The position numbers and the translations under genes are program-made. Positions 55,001-64,000 of a stretch of DNA of 64,000 nucleotides are shown here, piece after piece. Source of the stretch: Adiantum capillus-veneris (Eukaryota > Streptophyta > Polypodiopsida > Polypodiales > Pteridaceae); NCBI GenBank assembly GCA_014529385.2, contig CM043942.1, positions 34,831,469-34,895,468 of the forward strand, given 5' to 3'. The notes beneath the pieces were generated by a model. It searched no databases and was not told the origin of the DNA. It worked only from the letters and a program-made list of their open reading frames with translations. Positions within the stretch are counted from its first letter, which is position 1. Every line of letters starts with the position of its first letter.

Positions 55001-56910
55001 TAACGAGGCAAGCTTTTCCACGCATGGGAACCCCCCATATATTTTTGCCCTTTTACCAAAATATTTCCTATTATATAAGTTACTTTTGATTTTTTCTTCC
55101 TTTTTCACAAACGTTTTAGCCTTTATTAAATAAATAAGACTTATGTTAATCAATCACGATGTAGCATAAATAAGTAAGCTTTCTTTGTTGATATCTCTTT
55201 TGACCTTAAATATTAAATATATATATTCTAAATTACATTATATAGTTTAGTATTTTCTAATATATTTTTCATGTATATATATTATTCTACTCTACCAAAT
55301 ATTTTATTCACTAGTTTTCATTTTCAAACCTCAACCCCACTTTCAAATTTCAATAATACCTCCATCTAGATGATTGCCAATCTTTTCAAAACTCTAGGTC
55401 ATGTTTTCATACACATGAAGAAGTCCACTCAAAGGGGACCACCAAAAGACCTTTGCAGCCACAAATAATACATTATTTGGCTGTATTTTCTAAGTAAAGA
55501 AGCACTCTGAATCTGAAGGAGCGTTCAACATGAAAGATGTAGCTCGTGATCTCAACTTTTAGCTCAATTTTTTTTAGAATTTTTGGAGTTATGAACACGG
55601 AGATATGATTTTTGTAGTGGACCCGAGTTTTCTCGTGTAATGGTGACACGGGCCATCCCCAATTTTCTTCCCTCTAGAATGGCTATGGTTCTACAAGTCT
55701 TCAAGCATGATTACAAGAGACAAGGCTCTTTTAATGAGGTCTTGGCAAGTCTAGAGTGATTCTATCACCATTTTTGGAGGATCCATCCTCATCAACAACT
55801 ATCCACCTTTGACAATCTCTCTTGTAAATTTCTTACCTCTCTCCTCTCCCTAATAAGCTTATGTCTAGCCAAAGCTAGACTATTATAAATATCTCCTATC
55901 CTCTACATCCTACCCACATTCTCTCATCTTCTCTCTCTATTGACTCTGGTATTTTAAATAATGAGGAGACAAGATGGGAGCCACAGTCACATGCACCCCA
56001 TTTTCCTAGTCACCAAAGTGGGACACTCACCTCAAATAGAAATATTGCTAAATCCTCCCCTCCTTCCCTATATAAGGAGGCCATGAGAGCTCACTTCAAA
56101 AGACACACACACACACACACACCTATCCATACACACTCTTGTGCTACATGCTTGTAGCATGAACCCTAATCACATAATCACAACACCATCATCATCACCA
56201 TCACCACGCACAAAAGATGAGCAGCACACCTCCACACCACTTGTAATTAAGGGTTGAAGGCACAATTTGAAGAAGAAGAACGGTGGACACACTCATGATA
56301 TTCCTCGCCATCAACTCCCATCTCTCCATTATGCCTCCTACGATCTTGTCCCCTTCTCATTTTCCTGCCATACGCTACCTATTGTATTCATCTTTTGCAA
56401 GCAATCAACACACTCCATCTTGGTGCCATACTTTGTGTCTCTTTGGATACATCTCATTGTGAGTATGGTATATGCTTGTTCCTTGCCCTTTTTTTTTCTG
56501 CTTATGTAAAGATGTGCGGATTCGCCACCATACACACACACTCTCTCTCCCTCTCATATTCCTATCATCTTGCTACTTCCATCTTGAGGTGTGCGGATTC
56601 GCCACCTCTTGTATGATAAGTGAGCATACTCGCAAGTTTCCCCTACCTCATTATCTTCCTTACTAACATGCACGAGTAGCGAGCCCATTCTCACTCACTC
56701 ACCACTCCTCTCACCTTATTCTCCGACCACCCCATTCCACATTTGGGCGTGGATCTTGAAATTGTTTTCCATGGCATGCTTCATTGTGTATATGTATGCG
56801 TCCTAGCCGCATATCTTGCTAGGTGGTGCCCCTATTGTGTATCCCCCATGATGAGGCCATTGTGCATAGTCTTGGTGTAGAGGCCACTGGGTCTATTTTT
56901 CACTTCGGCC
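55001..56910 (+). repeat. Tat 3' LTR
   Basis: Begins taacgaggcaagctttt and ends cacttcggcc, slightly shorter at its end than the 5' LTR (ctgcctctca). TATA-like ccctatataagg at 56067-56078. Confidence 0.92.
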
Positions 56911-56928
56911 TGTGTGTGTGTGTGTGTA

Positions 56929-56960
<32 letters not shown>

Positions 56961-57342
56961 TTTCTCTCTCATCCCCTACTTCTTGGACTCGCCCCCTCCT
57001 TTGTAGGGATTGTGAAATACTTTTTGGAGACACACCAAGCATCCAATTTCCCTAGGCTTTTGACCTTTGGACACAACCTTTGAATTTTGGAACCTTAGCA
57101 TTTTGGAACTCTTAATGGGCTGAACCTTAAGGTCTTTGTAGCCCATTGTTGCACATAGCTCTTTTGCATATGCCCCCCCCCCCCCTTTGGATCCCTATTT
57201 TCCCTCCTTTGGATCCCTACTGTGGCTGGTCTACAAGCTAAACCAATATTCTAGCTTTTTCTCCCTGGCACTTCCCCATATTAAATGATCAGTTTAACAT
57301 GAGAAAAACATTTATAAGAATTAGATATTATTTATTATGACA
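56911..57342 (-). repeat. Gypsy 5' LTR, outer part, with TG/GA microsatellite
   Basis: Resumes the minus gypsy LTR after the Tat insertion. It opens with (TG)n and (GA)n (56911-56961), then tttctctctcatcccctact and onward, collinear with 39200-39575. It ends TGACA next to TGCAA. Confidence 0.95.
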
Positions 57343-57783
57343 TGCAATATCCGGTACCAAGAGTCAAAAGCTGGCAACAACACTCAATCATCCAGCAAAA
57401 GAGGCCAACTTGGCTCAATTACCCAAGGTTCCCACCACCACAGAATGGCTTACCCATTGAAAACTATATGGTGGACACACTCTCTTCTACTATCCACCTA
57501 TTTAGAGGGATATCTGACTTGTTGGCCTGCATCATGTTGGTCAAGATATCCAAAATGCTCGAGTGATGGTTCTGGAGAGCCAATTTTTTTAGCTACTCAG
57601 CAGTCGAGCTAAGGAACAGAATATCCATGCAGTTCATGTCAACAGAGGGACAAACAGCTTCGTGTCAAGTACCAACAAGGTCGCAAGCTGCATGCTAGGA
57701 GGATTGAAGCAAGAAAGCCCGACCACTACTTAGCACCTTAAGTAGCTGTGTTACAGAAGAAACAAGAAAGATGAGGGGAATGT
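57343..57783 (+). pseudogene. Unrecognised RT-less LTR-element gene, plus copy, part 3 and polypurine tract
   Basis: After one copy of the target duplication the gene continues YPVPRVKSWQQHSII, KRPTWLNYPRFPPPQNGLPI, ENYMVDTLSSTI and LLACIMLVKISKMLE. The minus copy has CPVPRVRTW, KRPTWLNYP, EYMVKTLMGAM and LSCAMLYKIYRMLL. It closes with a purine tract (agatgaggggaa, 57769-57780) and TGT, as the minus copy closes with gatgggagaa and TGT. So the gene sits directly before a 3' LTR, which was interrupted at once by a copia LTR at 57784. Confidence 0.8.
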
Positions 57784-58402
57784 TGTTACCATATACATGT
57801 GGTAGTGATATGTGTGAACAGACTTAGGACCGCCGAGGCATTTTTCCCCTCAATAGGAGGTTTTTCCCCCGTTGCATTGTATATACGCCCATCACTCTAG
57901 GGCTATTTATCTTTCCAATGCACACTAAGTAAGACACTCTTTGTTGTGTGCCTTGAGCTTCCTTCATCTTCTCCAAGTTGTGTGTATTTTCTACAACGCT
58001 AATTCCAACAATTGGTATCATAGCAGGTTGCATCCTCATGGGCTTAGTTGCTAGTAGCTCCAACACATGCCTGCTCACTTTCTCTAGTTTCTATAAGCTT
58101 TGGTGAGCATCAACAAGTCAATAAATACTTTGGGCTCATTTCAGCCTCCATTTCCACTACAAGCAGTACTGTGTAGGCTATTTTGTCATTTTGTGTAGAA
58201 TTTTAGTCAGTGTTGTTTTGTGCATAATATGTCCTTATAGTCTTCTAAGGTTTGTGTTATATAACACATGTTGTTCCTGCTTTGTTTCTCCTCTTTTCGA
58301 ACAGTTTTCACATCAAGTGCAACATTTTCCATGGTTGACAAGATGTTTGTTGTTGAGGATAGATTGGATGGGGACAATTACCCTATGTGGGTGTGGGATG
58401 GG
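57784..58402 (+). mobile_element. Copia (family C) 5' end, truncated
   Basis: LTR 57784-58010 (TGTTACCATATACATG to AATTCCAACA), primer site ATTGGTATCATAGCAGG at 58011, a leader collinear with 31727-32070, and a gag start at 58331 (MVDKMFVVEDRLDGDNYPMW). Collinearity stops at about 58392, where the LTR of the minus-strand element begins (58403). The copia copy was interrupted there; the rest would lie beyond the window. Confidence 0.88.
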
Positions 58403-59300
58403 TGTCTAGCCTCACTTTTATCTTATTGCAAACATAGCAAGAACCATGAATATAATTGTCAATTCATGGAACGAAGCTGACTCGACTAGTGCATAGAGGC
58501 TACAAGAGGTTGTCAATCTCTTGGAAAATAACAAACAACACGTATCTAACTCAAGCTACACTCAAATGACTGAAATCACCAAAAGCTAATCGCTCATCGA
58601 CAAACAAATCACATCCATTACAGCATCAAACGACATCCAAACGTTACAAAACTTCTAGGACATGTTTATATGACCTAAGCACACACGCTTATGGTCTCAA
58701 ATCTCACTTTAGGTCAAGTGCAAAAATTACGATTATTAACAGCAGTGTGTTTTTTACCTAGTCGTTTTCAACCCAGAATGCATCTAAATGCTTAGCAATG
58801 ATACCCTAATACCCCGCCTATACTAAGTTTTTTATTTTAAATCTTAAATCCCTACTTATGATGAAATTAGGCCGCAAGTCGGTGATGCCAAAAGCTACAA
58901 AATATAGTGAAATGCTTAGTCAATGCGTAGAGCTCTTACCTGCGGTTGCAACACAACAGATGCGATTGCAATGTGACAACTAGGAAGGGAGTAGGAAGCG
59001 CAAGAAGGAGAGAAGTGAGCGCCGTTAGCTCACGTTGTGTTTCTATTATCCAAAACTTATGAAAAACTTACAAAAATTGGCTTTTATACCTTAGCCAAGG
59101 TTTTTGGTGGTCAAAACCAATAATCTGGGACCTCTAACTAAAGACAGGTTGATACAATCTAGAAGTTTGTAGCCTCGGCTCATCAATTACAATGTTAATC
59201 TGGAAAGTAGGAGTTACAATATTCCCAATACATCAAAATAATAAGTGTTTTTACAATGAAAGCTCCAAAAATTGATATCCGAGTTAGCTTCCTGCTAACA
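58403..59300 (-). repeat. 3' LTR of the minus-strand RT-less element
   Basis: Minus-strand LTR TGTTAGCAGGAAGC (59300) to GGCTAGACA (58403), 898 bp, with TG...CA ends and inserted in copia gag. A TATA box GGTATAAAAGCC is at 59091-59080. A decayed form of the array-3 palindrome (aattacgattattaac, 58725-58740) lies in the R-U5 half. The 5' LTR must be right of 64000, so identity cannot be checked. Confidence 0.75.
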
Positions 59301-59316
59301 TTCTCCCATCCTCGCC
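59301..59316 (-). other. Polypurine tract of the minus-strand RT-less element
   Basis: The minus strand reads GGCGAGGATGGGAGAA immediately before the LTR start TGTTAGCAGG. Position and composition fit a plus-strand primer. Confidence 0.75.
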
Positions 59317-60452
59317 TATGTCGTCCCTTGACATAGCTTCATGGGCTGAAGTAATCTTCGAGTTGATGGCTGGTGAGGGGTCTTTAAGTGTGTGTAAGGC
59401 TTTCTGGCTGAATAGCCAATAAATCTGGAGGTTAGGTTGCTTATCACTGGACCAATATCTTCGTTCGCCAAGTGAAGAAACCTGTATAAAATGCTTCCTC
59501 AAATGCCAACATATTGCTTAAAGGCAAAAACATGCATCAGCCGTAGAATCCATAAAGGACTTCTTCCGAAGGCTGGCCACTTAAGTCATAGCAGAGGCCC
59601 TTATTGCCTTCGAGGAATGACATCCATGGTGCCCCTGCTTGCTCTTGCTCATGAAAGGCCCAAGTACATGTGAGCAGCATTCTGTAGATCTTGTATAGCA
59701 TGGCACATGAGAGGTCAGGAAGGCTCTTGAAAAAAGTCATGGCGCCCATTAGGGTTTTCACCATGTATTCCTCTCTTGCCGGTCCCTGCTCTGGAGTTGG
59801 CAATCATGGATAGTTTAGCCATGTAGGCCGCTTCTTTCTCAGTGCTTCATATGTTTTCCATGTCCTTACCCGTGGTACAGGACAAAAGGTTGGGTCTTTT
59901 TGAAGGGCTGCAAGTGCTCTTGCAAACAGAATTAAATATCTTGGATTGTTGTTCAACCAGCTCTTTCTCCACTTGGGGTGGACATCCTCTGCGCCTTCTA
60001 CTTGCATATCTTTGTATAATCTTTCTTTTACTTGTAATAGCTCTACCTTTATCAAAGGTTGATGCCATTGTGCATTGATTTGGTTGGGAGTGAGTTGAGT
60101 GACATTGACTGGGTGGAGAACTCTCAACTCCCAATCCATCGTTGCTTTCCATTCGGCATTTGTCCTGGGCAACCTATTCCTTGAGTGCATCTTCCTCAAC
60201 TTTAGAAATCTGGACCATGGGCACTTGCTCAGCATCTGTGAGTGGTACTTGAAAGTCTTCTTCCCCTCCTAGCCCTTCTGAATGTGGTTGTGTTTCCATC
60301 TCAGCAAAAGAGACTGAGGGAATTTCTATAGTTGATTTCTCAGAGGTACCTGCTTCTTCTTGTGTCTCTGGTTGTCCCTCTCTTAACAGTTGATTGACTC
60401 TCTTTAGCTTTGCTATCTCCTTGAGCAGATGTTCTTCGCGTTGCACTGGCAT
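59304..60452 (-). pseudogene. Unrecognised RT-less LTR-element gene, minus copy, C-terminal part
   Basis: Frames 60452-60174, 60235-59804, 59803-59537 and 59502-59304 follow each other with few breaks. Content: HLLKEIAKLKRVNQLLREGQ (coiled coil), an acidic Ser/Glu region, ATMDWELRVLHPVNVTQLTP, HPKWRKSWLNNNPRYLILFA, PVPRVRTWKTYEAL, KRPTWLNYP, EYMVKTLMGAMTFFKSLPDL and TWAFHEQEQAGAPWMSF. The tail MSRDDIGEDGRMLAGS runs over the purine tract into the LTR, as gag/pol ends do in many LTR elements. No protease, RT or integrase motif is present. Function unknown; a structural (gag-like) protein is an inference from position and coiled coils. Confidence 0.7.
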
Positions 60453-60707
60453 CAGGGCAAGGTCTCTTCTCTGTGATTGCTCTAGCTTTATCTCTATCTT
60501 GAGAACCTTATTCTCATTTCCAAAGCCTTATAGAATTTTTATGTACCTTTGATGGAGGCAACTGTAGGATTTTCCCTTATCGGTCGCAAAAATGCTACCT
60601 GATCATTGATCCTTTGCTCTAAGTATTGCACAGAGGCATTTGCTACATTGAGCTGCACTTCTTTTGTACTAACAGAGTTGTGGTTAAGAGTTCATTTGCT
60701 ACCTCTA

Positions 60708-61860
60708 TCAGTTGTTGGTCTTTGGTCTTGCAGGCGTCTCTGATAACTTTGTGAGAAGTTCGTCCAGCTCCTCCATTTCTTTTTGTTGCTTCTCTTTGGC
60801 TAGCAGGTGTTGTTTAGTTTCAACTTTCAGCTCTTCAACTTGTCTTTGCAGATCTGTAATGACATTCATCTTGTCCTCTAGCTCTCCTTGTAGAGCATCG
60901 ATCTCCCTAGCCTTAGCACTGTGGCTAAGTGTTGATGTTCGCTTTTTTTTTGTCATCACCTGCATCTGCTTAGCATATTCATTCACCTGTATGATGACTT
61001 CATCATTTGTCTGCCAATCTTCAAACTCTATAGGTTGTCTAGATGTTTCAATTGTTTTAGCTTATAGCTCCTTGGGTGGTTTTGTGGTGGCTGCTTGTGG
61101 TTGCGGTGGGGGTTCTACCTCTTCTTGAGGCGTTGCGGTTGCCTCTGCTGCTTCTGCTTCTTGAGGTTTCGTGGATGCCTTTGCTGTTTCTTGTTGGATG
61201 GTTGTAGAAGGTTTTGACTCTCTTTGTTCAATTGGCCATGGTTGCTCAAAACTTGCTGCTTCCTGCGGTTCAGGTTCCTTTTCTTTGGCTTCCTCGCCCT
61301 CATTGGGTCTAGTTGTTGGTGAAGGGAGAGGGCTTGGCATTGGGTGGTCTCCCTGTTCTGTACCAGGTAAGGTAGGCTTTGAAGACATTTCTTCTCGTCA
61401 TGTTGTGTCTCAATTTGTTCCGTAGCCTCTGCCTGTCTTTGTTGCTCTGCTGCATCTTCTCTTGCTTTTCTCTCAACTTCTTGAGCTTCTTTTAATTTTA
61501 GAGCTTCTGCTTCTGCATACATTCTTTCAAGGAAGTGTATGGGATCCTCTACCTTTTCCTTGCAGGGTTCTTAGTTCTGGGTCCCCTTATCTCTTTTGGA
61601 ACCCACTTTTTTGGGTCCTCACCTGCAGCTTGGCGGCTTCTTTCGTAAGTTTGTTTTTCTCTCTCAAATCTCGCCTTCTTTTGTTGAGGTTCCTCTTGGT
61701 GTGCAGCTACTGCTTTCTTCTTCATCTCATCTATTCTGGCCCTTCTCTCCTCATTGTCTGAACTCTCACTGCTATGAGCTTCATGAGAGCTTTTAGCCAA
61801 TTCTTCATTTGACTTGTAAACTCTCTTTGATGAACACGTAGTTTTGGGAGAAGGCTATGC
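60708..61860 (-). pseudogene. Unrecognised RT-less LTR-element gene, minus copy, charged middle
   Basis: Frame 61800-61549 (SSESSDNEERRARIDEMKKK, FEREKQTYERSRQAAGEDPK), then 61522-61115 shifting near 61390 to 61388-61062 (EGEEAKEKEPEPQEAASFEQ), and 60986-60708 (ALQGELEDKMNVITDLQRQV). Strongly charged, Glu/Lys/Gln-rich, with predicted coiled coils. The plus copy has the equivalent coiled coil at 37077-37262, but most of the Pro/Glu-rich part there is unreadable or replaced. Confidence 0.6.
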
Positions 61861-61911
61861 TGACACAATCCATGTGTTCTGATCTGGGACTGGCGGCAAA
61901 TTGTCGGCCAT

Positions 61912-62690
61912 GCCAATAGCATGATAGGCTATTCTTGTCAGCACTTCAGGCGCCCCCAGATAGATGATTTTACCTTCTTTCTTGGCACCCTTTAGCGTTG
62001 TCAACACATACTACACATTAGCAATCGGTTCCCTGGTTGTCGACTTCAACCTTTGGGTGAATGTAGTTGCAACTGCATGATTTGGTGTGGTGTATTGTGG
62101 CGGTCTCTATTCTAGAAAGTGGAAGTGTTGGTGGTACAGACGTGTTGCTTCTTCCACTTGCCTTTGGACGAGGTAGGAAAAAGTTGCAGCAGCAGTCTCC
62201 TTGGTGAAGGTTCCTGTTGTCTTTTTGTCTTGGGCCCTCATTGTCATCCCTTCAGTTGGCAATTTCAGTGCTTCGGCCACAATTTCTTTTGTGATCACCA
62301 CTTCTACTTTCTGCCCTTGTTGGTCAGTAATTTGGGTTGATCTGTCTTCTTTAATTGTAGACGGTAGCTCAAAGGCTTTCTGGAAATCTACACCACATGG
62401 TTCCTAGTCGTAGAAGTCCCTGAGGCCGAGACTTCTGTTAGCTTCCTTTGTGTCTGGCTTGGCAGCTACATCATAGATCTCTTTTGGTAGCATCTACAGC
62501 TCTACTTGGTTTCCTTCTTCACTTTTGGACCTGCCAGTGAAAACTGTTGTATTGTTTCCTCAAGCTGTTCTCTAGACAAGTATGTGGCCTTGGCCGTCTT
62601 TACTGAACTTGGGTCCAGTTGATAGGGTGGCAGCTCTTGCAACTTTTCTTTTTGGGATACCCTTTTCTTGGCCTTCTCCGCAGCTTGCAT
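61912..62690 (-). pseudogene. Unrecognised RT-less LTR-element gene, minus copy, N-terminal part
   Basis: Likely start is ATG at 62690 (MQAAEKAKKRVSQKEKLQEL). Then PPYQLDPSSVKTAKATYLSR, EQLEETIQQFSLAGPKV, GLRDFYD, EPCGVDFQKAFELPSTIKE, EVVITKEIVAEALKLPTEG, LYHQHFHFLE, ATTFTQRLKS, VLTTLKGAKKEGKIIYLGAP and EVLTRIAYHAIGMADNLPPV. Matches the plus copy in the same order and spacing. Stops at about 62405, 62110, 62010 and 61858 show decay. The V-I---I--ALKLP pattern faintly resembles the Athila ORF1/plant-mobile type of domain; unproven. Confidence 0.7.
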
Positions 62691-64000
62691 TGCTCCTGTT
62701 AGGGAAAGTCAGTACCAAAGTTATAAAATTCTGCAGATTATGCTTTGAAATGCCTTTGAGTTTGAATTGCTAACAAATTGAGTCCAATTTGCTTCAAATC
62801 AATTTTGGAACATGCATAGATGCATAAAAACATATGAAGATCAAAACCATAAAGTTCAAGCCAAAATTTGCAACAAAAGTAAATAATCGTGATTATTTAC
62901 AGCTAGGGATTTTTTCCAACTTTGTGCATTTTTTACATCATAGGCTTGAAACATACACCATTTAGGTGCTCTGAGTGAAATGTGGGCTCATTTGAGTGCA
63001 CTGGGTGGAAATGATGCCAGATTTAGGCTTTCCATCTCTGAAACAGTAGATATAAAGGGATTTTGAGATTTTAATATCCAAATTAGCTCAAATTTAGTCA
63101 GGGGGCTTGGGGCATCATGTGCTTTGGTCCCATAAGGTCAACGTTGCAATTTCCCCCCATCTTGGCAAAAAAGTAAATAATTGCGATTATTAACTTTTTC
63201 ATCAAAATGAACATTTTTTGGTGCAACTTGGTTCTAGGCTTGATGTAGACCTTGTGTATGAGATATGGTGTGTTTTGGATCAAAAAATGTGACGGATAAC
63301 TTAGAAATTGGTTTAGAAAAACTTCCTTGCATTTTTTGACAATTTCCAAGTTTTCCTTGATCATCTTGGCTCATACTTGAAATGTGGCATGTAATAGGTG
63401 TGTACAAATGATAAGTGGTGAAGGTACCATTTTCAAGCCAAAAAAGTGCAAAAGTAAATAATCGTGATTATTTATAGCATTCAATTTTTTGGCTAAACTT
63501 GACAATTTTTTACCTAAACATATTCAATACACCTAAAACAAGTCCTAAATCGAATTTGGTAAAGTTTTGTCTTGTTGGCATCACTTCGTACTTTGGCGAC
63601 TCTAAAATCATCGATTTTTGTGACTACATGGAGTTGGCTAGTTACGTTTAGAGCTATGGACTTGTTCGCTACATAGCCCTAAAGCTACCTATCCAGTTTT
63701 GGCTCATTTGGAGTCAGTTTGACTTCATATGTCAAATTTGACGTTTTGTAGCCTTCGAGCTGTTTTCTGCTTTTCGAGAGCTTGCCTTGATTGTTTTTAT
63801 GAAACCATCCATGTACATGTGTATAGACCCGGTCTATAAGCTGTGTGTGGAGTTAGAATCCAATTCTGGCATTTGGCAAAAACCTAGCTTTTCTACTTGG
63901 GATCCCTCTCGTCCCCTCTCGAATGGTCATCTGGTGATATAAAAATGTTCTATTATATAGGGGCATGCTACAGTTCAAGTCTCGTCCGATTTGGTTGAGC
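62691..64000 (-). repeat. Palindrome array 3 (~281-294-bp units), leader of the minus-strand element
   Basis: Palindromes with arms GTAAATAATC and GATTATTTAC around GT start at 62879, 63173 (degenerate) and 63454, spaced 294 and 281 bp. A fourth relic is in the LTR at 58725. On the minus strand, about 74 bp past the 63173 copy, lies CTAAATTTGAGCTAATTTGG, which recalls the tttcatcaa-tttgg block at the same offset in arrays 1 and 2. The gene start at 62690 is 189 bp beyond the last palindrome. 63476-64000 shows no palindrome or gene; the 5' LTR is not in the window. Confidence 0.85.

Larger units (their letters stand above)
46439..56910 (+). mobile_element. Tat-type Ty3/gypsy element with two RNase H domains
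   Basis: Long LTRs of 1.9 kb (46439-48381 and 55001-56910) are highly similar, with scattered substitutions and one indel of about 19 bp (near 46865). The internal region has an unusual primer site (48382), pre-gag frames, gag, protease, RT, RNase H, a second archaeal-type RNase H and integrase, in that order. RT-RNaseH-aRNaseH-integrase marks the Tat lineage. A purine tract (gagggaggg, 54991-54999) precedes the 3' LTR. The target is a TG microsatellite, so the target duplication is masked. Confidence 0.93.
37998..57342 (-). mobile_element. Ty3/gypsy chromovirus (minus) containing a nested Tat element
   Basis: LTRs: 3' LTR 37998-39575; 5' LTR 45217-46438 continued at 56911-57342, because the Tat element (46439-56910) sits inside it. 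On the minus strand LTRs run TGTCA to TGTTACA. The primer site TTGGTATCAGAGC is at 45215-45203, and a purine tract (AAGAGAGAGG) precedes the 3' LTR. Target duplication: TGCAG (37993-37997) and TGCAA (57343-57347). Internal gag, protease, RT, RNase H and integrase lie in gypsy order but with stops and frameshifts. A solo LTR of the same family is at 14126-15773. Confidence 0.95.

Overview
This window looks like plant nuclear heterochromatin. It holds no intact host gene. Almost everything recognisable is LTR-retrotransposon sequence: Ty3/gypsy chromoviruses, a Ty3/gypsy Tat-type element with two RNase H domains, several Ty1/copia elements, a miniature non-autonomous LTR element and one LINE endonuclease scrap. 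The AT-rich filler, GA/CT/CA microsatellites, Met-tRNA-type primer sites (TGGTATCAGAGC-like) and nested insertions fit a large-genome land plant. The species is not evident from the sequence. A fern or lycophyte is only a guess.

Layout. 0-8 kb: LINE fragment (+), broken gypsy gag-protease (-) with a triplicated gag segment, and a gypsy chromovirus (+) that has lost its pol core in frame. The 3' LTR of that chromovirus is split by a 2-kb miniature LTR element (5464-7427). 8-14 kb: mostly unassigned DNA, a copia protease remnant (-), and a tandem array of ~284-bp units, each with a 22-bp palindrome (11982-13539). 14-25 kb: a copia LTR split by a gypsy solo LTR, copia RT remnants on both strands, a minisatellite, an old Tat-like leader and another copia LTR. 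25-31 kb: a broken gag-protease region (+), a second palindrome array (29512-30111) and the start of an unrecognised coiled-coil gene (+). That gene is cut into three parts by a copia element (31482-36703) and a 19-kb composite insertion (37998-57342). The composite is a minus-strand gypsy element whose own 5' LTR holds a plus-strand Tat element (46439-56910). 57.8-64 kb: a truncated copia interrupted by a second copy of the unrecognised element on the minus strand: LTR 58403-59300, gene 59317-62690, then a third palindrome array.

Main observations. (1) Two paralogous copies of an LTR-element gene without visible reverse transcriptase (30262-31481 + 36704-37997 + 57343-57780 on plus; 62690-59317 on minus) each follow an array of ~280-295-bp units centred on a 22-25-bp palindrome. 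The palindrome sequence differs between arrays, but its architecture and a downstream sequence block at about +75 are kept. A third such array has no gene attached. (2) Target-site duplications and restored reading frames give a clear nesting order. (3) The Tat element's primer-binding site extends into about 50 nt that look like the 3' half of a tRNA-Thr(UGU). (4) Several in-frame deletions and duplications within pol are described. All coordinates and similarities were read by eye. No search or alignment program was run.
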